Shown here: positions 50,487 through 61,484 of the stretch, piece by piece
Numbering within the stretch: the stretch's first letter is position 1
Layout: each line of letters begins with the position of its first letter
Assembly: GCF_001421765.1 (NCBI RefSeq)
Contig: NZ_LMLA01000012.1
Location: 124,223 to 188,222 of the forward strand
Source of the DNA: Sphingomonas sp. Leaf32
GTDB lineage: Bacteria; Pseudomonadota; Alphaproteobacteria; Sphingomonadales; Sphingomonadaceae
DNA: 64,000 bases
Direction of reading: 5' to 3'
Position numbers and translations under genes: made by a program
The notes under the pieces: model-generated
The model's database searches: none
What the model was told of the DNA's origin: nothing
The model's input: only the letters and a program-made list of their open reading frames with translations

Positions 50487-50843
50487 ATGTTCCCCACGAT
50501 CCCACTCAAGAAATGGATGGACGGCCTGGTCGATTATGTTCGCTCGGGCGAGCCTGACCTGACCAATCGCCAGATGGCGCTGATGATGATCGTCTATCTG
50601 CAACCAGGACCCCATACGGTCCGCGGCCTTGCCCGTGCGCTGAACGTATCGAAGCCCGTCGTAACGCGCGCCTTGAACAGATTGGGCACGCTCGGCTATC
50701 TCCGCCGCCAACGCGACGATGCCGACAAGCGGAACATCTTCGTTGCACAGACCAGCGAAGGGGCAAATTTTCTTGCAGAGTTCGGGCAGTTCATGGGCGG
50801 CGACGGCGTCGGCGACTATCACCGGCGACACGCCAGCGCGTAA
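50487..50843 (+). CDS. MarR/winged-helix transcriptional regulator
   Basis: 118-residue DNA-binding protein with a MarR-type winged helix: LTNRQMALMMIVYLQPGPHTVRGLARALNVSKPVVTRALNRLGTLGYLRRQRD (about 26-80), the RQRDDADKRN wing and FVAQTSEGANFL after it. No second dimerisation region is clear at the short C-terminus. It is divergent from secG and immediately precedes the NlpC/P60-like gene, whose start may lie inside this one. Confidence 0.8.
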   Translation: MFPTIPLKKWMDGLVDYVRSGEPDLTNRQMALMMIVYLQPGPHTVRGLARALNVSKPVVTRALNRLGTLGYLRRQRDDADKRNIFVAQTSEGANFLAEFGQFMGGDGVGDYHRRHASA

Positions 50844-51669
50844 CCGCTTCGCGCTGCGGTCGCGGTCGGTCGCGATCGACCCGCGCACCGATGCGGTGCG
50901 ACGCGACCTTGCCGACATCCGACTGGCCGACCGCGTCTTCGCGCCCCATTATGCCGTTCCGACGCGCCGAATGGTCGGCGTGGTAACGGCGATCACCGAC
51001 GTTCCGGAGGGCGTGACCCGTTCGCAGATACTGCCGGGCGAACCGTTCGACGTGCTCGAATTCACCTCGACCCATGGCTGGGGCCGGTCGCCGATCGACG
51101 GCACCGTCGGCTTCGTGTCGCGCAGCAGCCTGATCGAAGAATATGCCCCGACGCATATCGTCTTGGCACGACAGGCCGTAGTTCACGCCGATCCTTCGAC
51201 GACGCGCCCCCTGCCCCTGTCCTTGCCGATGGGCAGCCGAGTCGTCGCGGCATCGGCCAACGACGAATGGCGGGAGGTCGATGGCGGCTATGTCGCTGCA
51301 TCCGCCCTGCACCCGCTGTCGGATGGCGCGGGCGATGCGGTCGACCACGCCCTGCGGCTGCGCGACGTGCCCTTTGCCACGGGTGGCCGCTCGGGGTCGG
51401 GCCTCGATCCCGCCGGGTTGATCTTTCTCGCCTGGTCGCTGGCCGGCTCCCCCCCGCCCCGCTTCCTCGACCTTCAGGCAAGCCACTTCGGCACCCCATT
51501 GGCAGAGGGCGACACGTTGAAGCGCGGCGACGTGATCTTCTTCGCCGATCACGTCGCCATGCTGGTCGACGGCGATACCGCCATCCATGTCGACGACGTC
51601 GTACGCTGCGTGTCCCTGGCCGCGCTCGACCGGTTCGGCCCCATTCGCGCCCGGAGGCGCCCCGCATGA
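50773..51669 (+). CDS. NlpC/P60-like protein lacking the catalytic cysteine
   Basis: About 298 residues. Two SH3-like bacterial domains precede an NlpC/P60 domain: FAPHYAVPTRRMVGVV, FTSTHGWGRSPIDGTVGFV and WREVDGGYVAASALHP. The active-site motif, normally DCSGL, reads LDPAGLIFLAW, so the nucleophilic Cys is Pro. The His region GDVIFFADHVAML is still present. It is therefore probably a non-catalytic peptidoglycan- or ligand-binding protein. The start is uncertain: TTG 50773 is chosen, and ATG 50719 is possible but overlaps the MarR gene more. The stop overlaps argC (ATGA). Confidence 0.75.
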   Translation: MQSSGSSWAATASATITGDTPARNRFALRSRSVAIDPRTDAVRRDLADIRLADRVFAPHYAVPTRRMVGVVTAITDVPEGVTRSQILPGEPFDVLEFTSTHGWGRSPIDGTVGFVSRSSLIEEYAPTHIVLARQAVVHADPSTTRPLPLSLPMGSRVVAASANDEWREVDGGYVAASALHPLSDGAGDAVDHALRLRDVPFATGGRSGSGLDPAGLIFLAWSLAGSPPPRFLDLQASHFGTPLAEGDTLKRGDVIFFADHVAMLVDGDTAIHVDDVVRCVSLAALDRFGPIRARRRPA

Positions 51670-52595
51670 CCGTTCGCGTCTTTATCGACGGTGCCGCCGG
51701 CACCACCGGCCTCGAAATCGCCGATCGGCTGGGCGACCGGCCGGAGGTCGACTTCATCACGCTCGACGAAGCGCGCCGCAAGGATGCGTCGGCGCGGCGT
51801 GAGGCGTTGAACGACGCCGATTTCGTGATCCTGTGCCTGCCCGACGACGCCGCCCGCGAAGCCGTCGCGATGATCGCCAACGACCGCACGCGGGTGATCG
51901 ACGCATCGACCGCATACCGCGTCGCCGATGGCTGGACCTATGGCATGGCCGAACTGGAGCCGTCGCAGCCCGGCGCGATCGCCACCGCGATGCGCGTGTC
52001 CAATCCCGGCTGCTACCCGACCGGCTTCCTGGCGCTCGTCCGCCCGCTGGTCCGCGCCGGGCTGGTCCCGCACGACTGGCCGGTCAGCGTCAACGCCGTG
52101 TCGGGCTATTCGGGCGGCGGGAAGGCGATGATTGCCGCGTTCGAGAATGGCGAGACCGATACCGCCTGGCTCGGCTACGGCCTGTCGCTCGCGCACAAGC
52201 ATGTGCCAGAGATGCAGCGCCACGCCCGCCTCGCCCATCCGCCGCTGTTCCAGCCGTCGGTCGCGCGCACCTATCGCGGCATGGTGGTCGAAGTGCCGCT
52301 GCCGCTGTTCGCCTTTCACCGCCGCCCCAGTCTCTCGGCGATCGAGCAGGCGTTGCAGGAGGCGTATCGCGAATCGCCGGTGGTCCGCGTCCTGCCGGGC
52401 GATGAGAGCGCCATCCCGATCGAGGCCGATGCCGGCACCGACCGGCTGACGCTGCGCGTGTTCGGCAACATGGATACCGGACAGGCGCGCCTCGTCGCGA
52501 CGCTCGACAATCTGGGCAAGGGGGCGTCGGGCGCTGCGGTGCAGAATTTCAACCTGATGGCTGGTTTCGACCAGACCGCCGGCCTGACGCTGTAA
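51666..52595 (+). CDS. argC: N-acetyl-gamma-glutamyl-phosphate reductase (short type)
   Basis: Third step of arginine synthesis: NADPH-dependent reduction of N-acetylglutamyl phosphate. The 309-residue product is the short ArgC class, with VFIDGAAGTTGLEIADRL cofactor loop, catalytic Cys116 in VSNPGCYPTGFL, GYSGGGKAMI and a His in AFHRRPSL. It overlaps the NlpC/P60-like gene by four bases. No other arg gene is in the window. Confidence 0.92.
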   Translation: MTVRVFIDGAAGTTGLEIADRLGDRPEVDFITLDEARRKDASARREALNDADFVILCLPDDAAREAVAMIANDRTRVIDASTAYRVADGWTYGMAELEPSQPGAIATAMRVSNPGCYPTGFLALVRPLVRAGLVPHDWPVSVNAVSGYSGGGKAMIAAFENGETDTAWLGYGLSLAHKHVPEMQRHARLAHPPLFQPSVARTYRGMVVEVPLPLFAFHRRPSLSAIEQALQEAYRESPVVRVLPGDESAIPIEADAGTDRLTLRVFGNMDTGQARLVATLDNLGKGASGAAVQNFNLMAGFDQTAGLTL

Positions 52596-52718
52596 AGCCG
52601 AACGCAATTTCGTAACGATCCGGGCGATCTTTGCGTACCGCATACCTATGCCGCCTTCGCGTTCGCGAAATAGGCTGCTAGAGGCGCGCTCGATCACGGT
52701 TAGAGAGCAGGAGTTGGC

Positions 52719-54179
52719 ATGACGAGGGACCCGGTAGCGAAGCTGCTGTTGTTCGGCGCGACGGGGGACCTGTCGCAACGGATGCTGCTTCCCTCGCTGT
52801 ACGGCCTGCACGCCGACGGCCTGTTGCCCGATGGCCTAACCATCACCGGCACCGCGCGGCACGAACATGACGATGCGGGCTTTCGCGACTTTGCGAAACA
52901 CGCACTCGACCAGTTCCTGTCCGAAGACCGCAAGGACGAGGCGGCGATCGACGGCTTCCTCGCGCGCCTGCAATATCAGCCGCTCGACGCGTCGAATGTC
53001 GACGGGTTCGCCGCGCTGGCCGAAAAGCTGGGCGATATTTCCGGCGGCCTCGCCATTTTCCTGTCGACCGCGCCATGGCTGTTCGGCCCGACGATCACTG
53101 GCCTGAAGAGCGCCGGCCTTGCCGGACCCAGGGTCCGCATCAGCCTGGAAAAGCCGCTCGGCAAGGATCTGAAGTCCAGCCAGGAAATCAACGATCTGGT
53201 CGCCGCCGCCTTTCCGGAGGACCGGACCTACCGGATCGACCATTATCTGGGTAAGGAAACCGTACAGAACATCCTCGCGCTCCGCTTCGGCAATGCGATG
53301 TTCGAGCCGGTGTGGAACGCGCGCGGCATCGACAACGTCCAGATCACCATCTCGGAAACCGTCGGTCTCGAAGGGCGCGCGGGCTATTATGACGAGGTCG
53401 GCGCGCTGCGCGACATGGTGCAGAACCACGTCCTGCAACTGGTCGCGCTGATCGCGATGGAGCCGCCCGCTCGTTTCGACGGCACGTCGATCCGCGATGA
53501 GAAGGTCAAGGTCCTGCGCTCGCTGCGCCTGATCGGGTCGGAGGAGGTCAACACCCACACCGTCACCGGTCAGTATGACGCCGGCGCGGTGAAGGGCGAG
53601 ATCGTCCGCGGCTATGACGAGGAGCTGGGCAAGGATTCGAACACCGAAACCTTCGTCGCGGTAAAGGCGCATGTCGACAACTGGCGCTGGCAGGGGGTCC
53701 CCTTCTACCTGCGCACCGGCAAGCGGATGACCGACCGCCATTCGGAAATCTCGATCCAGTTCAAGCCGGTGCCGCACTCGATCTTCGCCGATCGCGGCGG
53801 GCAGTTGCAGCCGAACACGCTGGTCATCCGCCTGCAGCCGGAGGAATATGTCCGCCTGCTGGTGATGGCCAAGGAGCCCGGCCTCGACCGCGACGGCGTG
53901 CGCCTGCGCGAAGTGCCGCTCGACCTGTCGCTGACCACCGCCTTTGCCGGCACCCGCCGTCGCATCGCCTATGAACGCCTCCTGCTCGACCTGATCGAGG
54001 GCGACCCGACGCTGTTCGTCCGCCGCGACGAGGTTGAGGCGCAGTGGACGTGGATCGACGCGATCCGCGAAGGCTGGAAGGCCAACGGGACGAAGCCCAA
54101 AGGCTATGCCTCGGGAAGCTGGGGACCGAATGCCAGCGTCGCGCTGACCGAACGCGACGGGGTGACGTGGAACGAGTGA
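52719..54179 (+). CDS. zwf: Glucose-6-phosphate 1-dehydrogenase
   Basis: First enzyme of the Entner-Doudoroff route, oxidising glucose-6-phosphate to 6-phosphogluconolactone. 486 residues: cofactor loop LLLFGATGDLSQRML, active-site signature RIDHYLGKETVQN, EKPLGKDL and SWGPNASVALTE at the C-terminus. AGGAG precedes ATG 52719. It heads the zwf-pgl-edd-glk-eda cluster. Confidence 0.97.
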   Translation: MTRDPVAKLLLFGATGDLSQRMLLPSLYGLHADGLLPDGLTITGTARHEHDDAGFRDFAKHALDQFLSEDRKDEAAIDGFLARLQYQPLDASNVDGFAALAEKLGDISGGLAIFLSTAPWLFGPTITGLKSAGLAGPRVRISLEKPLGKDLKSSQEINDLVAAAFPEDRTYRIDHYLGKETVQNILALRFGNAMFEPVWNARGIDNVQITISETVGLEGRAGYYDEVGALRDMVQNHVLQLVALIAMEPPARFDGTSIRDEKVKVLRSLRLIGSEEVNTHTVTGQYDAGAVKGEIVRGYDEELGKDSNTETFVAVKAHVDNWRWQGVPFYLRTGKRMTDRHSEISIQFKPVPHSIFADRGGQLQPNTLVIRLQPEEYVRLLVMAKEPGLDRDGVRLREVPLDLSLTTAFAGTRRRIAYERLLLDLIEGDPTLFVRRDEVEAQWTWIDAIREGWKANGTKPKGYASGSWGPNASVALTERDGVTWNE

Positions 54180-54200
54180 GGGACCAAATGACGGTCCTCT

Positions 54201-54315
54201 CCGTTCGTGCTGAGTAGGGACTGAGCGAAGCCGAAGGCCCGTATCGAAGCACCGCCAGAGGCGCGCCCTTCGATACGCCGTTTCGACAGGCTCAACGGCT
54301 ACTCAGTGCGAACGG
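54201..54315. repeat. Large dispersed inverted repeat, CTGAGTAG family, copy 2
   Basis: Begins CCGTTCGTGCTGAGTAG and ends CTACTCAGTGCGAACGG, with CGTATCGAAGCACCG and CTTCGATACG inside. It lies between zwf and pgl, so a co-transcript would carry a large hairpin here that could terminate, protect or process the mRNA. Confidence 0.85.
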
Positions 54316-54338
54316 TATCGTGTAATTCTGGAGTGAAC

Positions 54339-55042
54339 ATGACCGAGATCGAATGGTGGGAATATGACGAGTCCACCGAATTTGCCGAAGCCCTGGCCGG
54401 CGACATCCAGTTCATCATCGAATCGGCGATCGACGCGCGCGGCGCGGCGGTGATCGCGCTGGCGGGCGGACGCACCCCCGCCCCGATCTATGACAAGCTG
54501 GTCAAGGCCAAGCTCGACTGGAAACGGGTGACGATCGTCCCGACCGACGACCGCATCGTGCCGATGGGCGACGCGCTGTCGAACGTGACCGGCCTCGCCA
54601 AGATCTTCCTGCCCAAGGGCGCGCGCGTGATTCCGCTGACCGCCGAAAAGGCCCCGGATTACAAGGCCGCCGGTCGCGCGGCGGACGCGCGGTTGCAGGA
54701 CCTGCACTGGCCGCTCGACCTGTGCCTGCTGGGCATGGGCGCCGATGGCCATACCGCATCGATCTTCCCCGGTCCCGACCTGACCGAAGCATTGACCGGG
54801 CCGAAGGAACGCCGCGCGCTGGGCGTGATGCCCGACCCGCTGCCGCCCGAGGCACCGGTGGCCCGCGTAACCTTGAGCCATGCCGCGATCGCCTCGGCGC
54901 GCGCGCTGATGATCGCCATCACCGGCGATGAAAAGAAATCGGTGCTTGAACGCGCGATCGATCAGGGCGCATCGTCCGCCTATCCGATCGGCCGCGTGCT
55001 GGCCGAAGTCGAGCTTCCCGTCGATATTCATTGGAGCCGCTA

Positions 55043-55043
<1 letters not shown>
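54339..55043 (+). CDS. pgl: 6-phosphogluconolactonase
   Basis: Hydrolyses 6-phosphogluconolactone to 6-phosphogluconate. 234 residues of the SugE/DevB type: ALAGGRTPAPIYDKL, the TIVPTDDRIVP segment and LLGMGADGHTASIFPG. TGGAG precedes ATG 54339. The stop overlaps the edd start by one base (TAATG). Confidence 0.95.
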
Positions 55044-56863
<1,820 letters not shown>

Positions 56864-56873
56864 ACAACACGCT

Positions 56874-57032
56874 CCGTTCGTCCTGAGTAGCCCCTTCGAC
56901 TGCCTGCCTGCGGCAGTCGCTCAGGGCAGGCATTAAGCGAAGTCGAAATGGCTTATCGAAGGACCGCCCCGACCGGCAAAAGTCCTTCGATACGCGCCTT
57001 CGACAAGCTCAGTCGCTACTCAGGACGAACGG
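56874..57032. repeat. Large dispersed inverted repeat, CTGAGTAG family, copy 3
   Basis: Begins CCGTTCGTCCTGAGTAG and ends CTACTCAGGACGAACGG. It is longer than copies 1 and 2 because an additional palindromic stretch (GCCTGCCTGCGGCAG...CAGGCA) is inserted in the left arm. Lies between edd and glk. Confidence 0.85.
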
Positions 57033-57061
57033 CAGTACAGATTGGCAACGGAGAGAAGTGC

Positions 57062-58030
57062 ATGGAAGTCGTTGCGGTAGATATTGGCGGCACCCACGCC
57101 CGCTTCGCGATCGCCGAGGTCGAGGATGGCCGTGTCGTCCATCTGGGCGAACCGATCACGCAAAAGGTCGCCGAACATGGCAGCCTGCAACTCGCCTGGC
57201 GGGCGTTCCAACGCGATCTCGGCCGCCCCCTGCCGACCGCCGCCAGCCTTGCGGTCGCCTCGCCGGTCAATGACACGCTCATCAAGTTCACCAACAATCC
57301 GTGGATCATCCGGCCCCCGCTGATGCAGGAGCGGCTGGGCGTCGATACCTGGACGATCATCAACGATTTCGGTGCGGTCGGCCATGCCGTCGCACAGGTC
57401 GGCGAGGAGGATTTCATCCATCTCTGCGGCCCCGAAGGCCCGCTGCCCGACAAGGGCGTCACGACCATCTGCGGTCCCGGCACCGGCCTTGGCGTCGCGC
57501 AGCTGCTGCGCACCCCCGAGCGCTATCACGTGCTGGAAACCGAGGGTGGCCATCAGGATTTCGCCCCGCTCGACGGGATCGAGGATGCGCTGCTGCGGCG
57601 GCTGCGCCGTGCCCATGGTCGCGGGTCGAACGAACGCGCCTGTGCCGGTCCGTCGATCGTCGCGTGGTACGAAACCCTTGCCGAGATCGAGGGCGTGTCG
57701 GTGCCGCATAGCGACGACAAGACGATCTGGACCGCCGCGCTGGAGGGCACCGACAGCATCGCCGTCGCCGCGCTCGACCGTTTCTGCCTGACCCTGGGCG
57801 CGGTCGCCGGCGACCTCGCGCTGGCCCAAGGGGCGAAGGCCGTGGTCATTGCCGGGGGCCTCGGCCTGCGGTTGAAGGACCATCTGCTCGAATCGGGCTT
57901 CGGCACGCGCTTCACCGCCAAGGGCCGCTTTCAGCAGTTGATGGCGGGCATTTCCGTCAAACTCATCACCCATCCCCAGCCCGGCCTGTTCGGGGCCGCC
58001 GCCGCATTCGCGCAGGAGCACGCACGATGA
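57062..58030 (+). CDS. glk: Glucokinase
   Basis: Phosphorylates glucose to glucose-6-phosphate, feeding zwf. 322 residues of the hexokinase-fold Glk family: phosphate loop VVAVDIGGTHARFAI, FTNNPWIIRPP, the catalytic Asp in IINDFGAVGHAV, ICGPGTGLGVAQL and ETEGGHQDFAP. AGAGAAG precedes ATG 57062. The stop overlaps eda by four bases (ATGA). Confidence 0.95.
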   Translation: MEVVAVDIGGTHARFAIAEVEDGRVVHLGEPITQKVAEHGSLQLAWRAFQRDLGRPLPTAASLAVASPVNDTLIKFTNNPWIIRPPLMQERLGVDTWTIINDFGAVGHAVAQVGEEDFIHLCGPEGPLPDKGVTTICGPGTGLGVAQLLRTPERYHVLETEGGHQDFAPLDGIEDALLRRLRRAHGRGSNERACAGPSIVAWYETLAEIEGVSVPHSDDKTIWTAALEGTDSIAVAALDRFCLTLGAVAGDLALAQGAKAVVIAGGLGLRLKDHLLESGFGTRFTAKGRFQQLMAGISVKLITHPQPGLFGAAAAFAQEHAR

Positions 58031-58635
58031 CCGTCACCATCGCAGAGATCATGCAGACCAGCCCGGTCATCCCGGTCCTGGTCGTCCACGACGCCGCGCA
58101 GGCGCGGCCGATGGCGGAGGCGCTGGTCAAGGGCGGCCTGCGCGTGCTCGAAGTCACGCTGCGCACGCCCGCCGCGCTGGAAGCGATCGCGGAGATGAAG
58201 AAGGTCGACGGCGCGATCGTCGGCGCCGGCACCGTCGTCAGCCCCGACCAGTTCCGTCAGGCGATGGACGCCGGCAGCGAATTCATCGTCTCGCCGGGCC
58301 TTACCGAAACCATCGCCCGCCCGATCATCGACAGCCGCGTGCCGTTCCTGCCGGGCATCGCCAATGCCGGCGACATCATGCGCGGCCTCGATCTGGGCCT
58401 GACCCACTTCAAGTTTTTCCCGGCCGAGGCGTCGGGCGGACTGAAGGCGCTAAAAGCGCTTGCCGCGCCCTTCTATCAGGCGAAGTTCTGCCCGACCGGC
58501 GGCATCACCGAAGCGAGCGCGCCGGAATGGCTGGCGTTTGACCCGGTCCTGTGCGTCGGCGGCAGCTGGATCGTGGGCGCAACCCACGCCGAAACCGAAA
58601 CCCGCGCGCACGCGGCTTCGGGGCTGCGGGGCTGA
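58027..58635 (+). CDS. eda: 2-dehydro-3-deoxyphosphogluconate (KDPG) aldolase
   Basis: Cleaves KDPG to pyruvate and glyceraldehyde-3-phosphate. 202 residues: general base Glu in LRVLEVTLRTPAAL, VGAGTVVSPDQF and the Schiff-base Lys in LTHFKFFPAEASGG, then FCPTGGI and CVGGSWIV. Last gene of the cluster, completing the Entner-Doudoroff pathway from glucose. Confidence 0.97.
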   Translation: MTVTIAEIMQTSPVIPVLVVHDAAQARPMAEALVKGGLRVLEVTLRTPAALEAIAEMKKVDGAIVGAGTVVSPDQFRQAMDAGSEFIVSPGLTETIARPIIDSRVPFLPGIANAGDIMRGLDLGLTHFKFFPAEASGGLKALKALAAPFYQAKFCPTGGITEASAPEWLAFDPVLCVGGSWIVGATHAETETRAHAASGLRG

Positions 58636-58640
58636 CCGGT

Positions 58641-58776
58641 TCCTCCCCGGCACGGGGAGGGGGACCGCCCGCACCAGCGGGTGGTGGAGGGGGGTGTCCG
58701 CATACGGAACCGCTACGTGCGCGGCACTCCCCCTCCACCATGCTGCGCATGGTCCCCCTCCCCGTGACGGGGAGGA
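58641..58776. repeat. GC-rich inverted repeats after eda
   Basis: CCTCCCCGGCACGGGGAGGGGGACC at the left is matched by GGTCCCCCTCCCCGTGACGGGG at the right, with a further GGTGGTGGAGGGGG / CCCCCTCCACCA pair inside. The unit fills nearly the whole gap between the convergent eda and the small minus-strand gene and could act as a bidirectional stop. Confidence 0.75.
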
Positions 58777-58778
58777 TT

Positions 58779-59147
58779 TCAGCGGATCGTGCGCGCTTCC
58801 GCCATAGTCGCCCAGCCGAGCGCGGTGCCGCCGCGCAGATACACGACAAGTCGCTCGCCCCTGGACGGTTCGCGCATACCGCCGCAGGGCGGGCGGAGAT
58901 AGGATAGCGCCAGCGTCGAGCCTTTGCGCCGCTTCCCCCGCGGATCACCCACGATGCGTAGGCGGGCAACATACGGATCGTTGCGCAGGCTGACGAGCGC
59001 GACGACATCCACCAGCAGCACCTCCTGCGTTCCCGCCGGACGCGCGGTTAGGGGAGAGGTGCGCAGGATCATGGAACAGGCCGCGGCTGGCGGCGCAACG
59101 GTGACCAGCGCGGCGACAAGCAGCGCCCGCCGCACCTTACATCTCAC
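58779..59147 (-). CDS. Small exported protein of unknown function
   Basis: Not recognised. 122 residues with an N-terminal signal sequence (RRALLVAALVTVAPPAAAC). The Cys after AAA could be a lipoprotein modification site or simply one of two cysteines in the mature chain (the other is in LRPPCGGM). The mature part reads VLLVDVVALVSLRNDPYVARLRIVG, probably a beta-rich fold. It overlaps the mltG stop by 11 bases, so it belongs to the fab-mltG transcript. Confidence 0.65.
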   Translation of the reverse strand: MRCKVRRALLVAALVTVAPPAAACSMILRTSPLTARPAGTQEVLLVDVVALVSLRNDPYVARLRIVGDPRGKRRKGSTLALSYLRPPCGGMREPSRGERLVVYLRGGTALGWATMAEARTIR

Positions 59148-60105
59148 CCCGCGCGCGGCGGATCTCGTACCATTTTTTCACATTGGCGTTGTGCTCGGCC
59201 AACGTCTCGGCGAACACATGCCCGCCGGTGCCGTCCGCGACGAAATACAGCGCCTTCGTCTCCGCCGGATCGAGCACCGCGTCGATCGACGCCTTGCCCG
59301 GATTGGCGATCGGCCCGACCGGCAGCCCGGCAGAGGCGTAGGTGTTGTACCCGTTCTTCGCCTGCAGTTCCGACTTGCGGATACGACGACCGAGCGGCTT
59401 TCCCTTGGTAATCGGATAGATCACGGTCGGATCAGCCTGTAGCCGCATTCCGGTACGCAGGCGGTTCGAATAGACCGCAGCGACCATCCGCCGTTCCGAT
59501 GCCTTGCCGGTTTCCTTCTCGACGATCGAAGCCAGAATGATCGCCTCGCGCGGCGACTTCACGACGGTAGTCGGCTTGCGCTTCTGCCACGCGGCGGCAA
59601 GGTAGCGGTCCATCGCCCCCTGCATCCGCTTGACCAGCGCCTGCCGGTCGCCATCGCGTTCGTAACTGTAGCTGTCGGGTAGGATGCTGCCCTCGGCCGG
59701 CAGTAGTGCCGTCCCTTCCATCTGCGGCGCTTTGGCGACCGCTTCCTGCACCAGCACCGAGGGCCAGCCCTCCGGCACCATCACGAAGCGTTGCAGCGTG
59801 CGGCCACCCTGCAACAGCTTCAGGACATCCGCCTGGCTCAAACCCTTGGGAATGCGATATTCCCCCGCGCGGATCGGATCGTCGCTGCCGAGGAACCGCG
59901 CGAGCAGGCGGAAGCGACCAGCGGACCGGATCGCGCCGGCCTCTTCCAGTTGCTCGGCCGCCGAGGCGAGGCTCGCCCCCTGCGGCACCGTTACCGTCAG
60001 CGTGCGTTCCGCCGGACCGGCCCCGCCCCAGCTCTGCATCACCAGGAACAGTCCGCCGATGGCGAACAGCCCGAGGATCAGCCCAAGGCATCCGATCCGG
60101 CGCAT
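59137..60105 (-). CDS. mltG: Endolytic murein transglycosylase MltG
   Basis: Inner-membrane enzyme that cleaves nascent glycan strands and sets chain length. 322 residues: one membrane anchor (about 5-24), a LysM-like region (RTLTVTVPQGASLASAAEQL), then the YceG domain with catalytic Glu in ILASIVEKETGKASER, and SNRLRTGMRLQADPTVIYP. Four bases after fabF. Confidence 0.95.
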   Translation of the reverse strand: MRRIGCLGLILGLFAIGGLFLVMQSWGGAGPAERTLTVTVPQGASLASAAEQLEEAGAIRSAGRFRLLARFLGSDDPIRAGEYRIPKGLSQADVLKLLQGGRTLQRFVMVPEGWPSVLVQEAVAKAPQMEGTALLPAEGSILPDSYSYERDGDRQALVKRMQGAMDRYLAAAWQKRKPTTVVKSPREAIILASIVEKETGKASERRMVAAVYSNRLRTGMRLQADPTVIYPITKGKPLGRRIRKSELQAKNGYNTYASAGLPVGPIANPGKASIDAVLDPAETKALYFVADGTGGHVFAETLAEHNANVKKWYEIRRARGEM

Positions 60106-60109
60106 CGCG

Positions 60110-61366
60110 TCAGATCGCCTTCATCACCAGCGAAGCGTTGGTGCCGCCAAAGCCGAACGAATTGTTCAGCACCGCGCGCACCTGCCGCTTCTTGGCGACA
60201 TGCGGCACGAGGTCGACGCCTTCGGTGCCCTCGTCGGGATCGTCGAGGTTCAGCGTCGGCGGCACGATCTGGTCACGCAGCGCGAGGATGCAGAAAATGC
60301 TTTCCACCGCGCCGGCTCCGCCCAGCAGGTGGCCGATCGCCGACTTGGTGCTCGACATCGACGCACCCGACAGGTCGTCGCCGAACACGCGCTTGGCGGC
60401 AGCGAGTTCGATCGTGTCGGCCATGGTCGAGGTGCCATGGGCATTGATGTAGTCGATGTCCGACGGCTCCATCCCCGCCTTGCGCAGCGCCATGCGCATC
60501 GAGATTTCCGCGCCCTTGCCCTCGGGATGCGGGGCGGTGACGTGATAGGCGTCGCCCGACAGGCCGTAGCCGACGACCTCGGCATAGATTTTCGCGCCGC
60601 GCGCCTTGGCGTGCTCATATTCCTCGAGCACGATGACGCCCGCGCCCTCGCCCATCACGAAGCCGTCACGGCCCTTGTCATACGGGCGGCTGGCCTCGGT
60701 CGGGCGATCGTTCATGCTCATGTTGAGCGCGCGTGCCTGGGCGAAGCCGGCGACGCCCAGCGGGTTGACCGTGCTTTCGGCACCGCCCGCCAGCATGATG
60801 TCGGCATCGTCGTCGCGGATCATCCGCGCGGCGTCGCCGATCGAATGGGCGCCGGTCGAACAGGCGGTGACGACCGAATGGTTCGGACCCATCAACCCGT
60901 ACTTGATCGAGACCTGACCGGAGATGAGGTTGATGAGGCGACCATGGACGAAGTGCGGGCTGACGCGTCCCGGGCCACGTTCGTGCAGATTGACCGACTC
61001 GATCTCTATGCCGGGCAGACCACCGATCCCCGACCCGATCGAGACACCGGCGCGCAGCTTCGTCGCCTCGTCCATCTCGGTCAGGCCGGCATCTTCCAGC
61101 GCCTGTCCGGCGGCGTCGATGCCGTAGATGATGAACGGATCGACCTGCCGCTGGACCTTGTGATCGACCCGCTTGTTCGGATCGAAGCCATATTCATGGT
61201 CGGCCGGCTTTACCTCGCAGGCGATCTGGCACTTCTGGTTCGACGCATCGAAATGCGTGATCGGTCCCGCCCCGGACTTGCCGGCGATCAGGTTCTTCCA
61301 GGCGGTTTCCACCTCGGCACCCAGCGGGGTCACGAGGCCGAGGCCGGTCACGACTACGCGGCGCAT
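60110..61366 (-). CDS. fabF: Beta-ketoacyl-ACP synthase II
   Basis: Condensing enzyme of fatty-acid elongation. 418 residues: nucleophile Cys in VVTACSTGAHSIGDAA, His in NAHGTSTMADTIEL, Lys/His in TKSAIGHLLGGAG and GFGGTNASLVM at the C-terminus. It follows acpP on the minus strand after a spacer with strong hairpins. Confidence 0.97.
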   Translation of the reverse strand: MRRVVVTGLGLVTPLGAEVETAWKNLIAGKSGAGPITHFDASNQKCQIACEVKPADHEYGFDPNKRVDHKVQRQVDPFIIYGIDAAGQALEDAGLTEMDEATKLRAGVSIGSGIGGLPGIEIESVNLHERGPGRVSPHFVHGRLINLISGQVSIKYGLMGPNHSVVTACSTGAHSIGDAARMIRDDDADIMLAGGAESTVNPLGVAGFAQARALNMSMNDRPTEASRPYDKGRDGFVMGEGAGVIVLEEYEHAKARGAKIYAEVVGYGLSGDAYHVTAPHPEGKGAEISMRMALRKAGMEPSDIDYINAHGTSTMADTIELAAAKRVFGDDLSGASMSSTKSAIGHLLGGAGAVESIFCILALRDQIVPPTLNLDDPDEGTEGVDLVPHVAKKRQVRAVLNNSFGFGGTNASLVMKAI

Positions 61367-61462
61367 GGCATTACTCTCCGTTCAGATACTTAACGAACGA
61401 CCCCCCGCCCATGGCTGAACGCCGGGACGGGGGGCCGTGAATCCTGTGGCCAGGCGGCGGGA

Positions 61463-61482
61463 CGGCGGGGCCGTCCCCGCCG
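61463..61482 (-). other. GC hairpin between acpP and fabF
   Basis: CGGCGGGG (61463-61470) pairs perfectly with CCCCGCCG (61475-61482). It begins about two bases from the acpP stop; a second GC-rich inverted stretch follows near 61401-61436. With no T-tract, it looks like an attenuator or mRNA stabiliser that would keep acpP mRNA more abundant than fabF. Confidence 0.5.
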
Positions 61483-61484
61483 GA

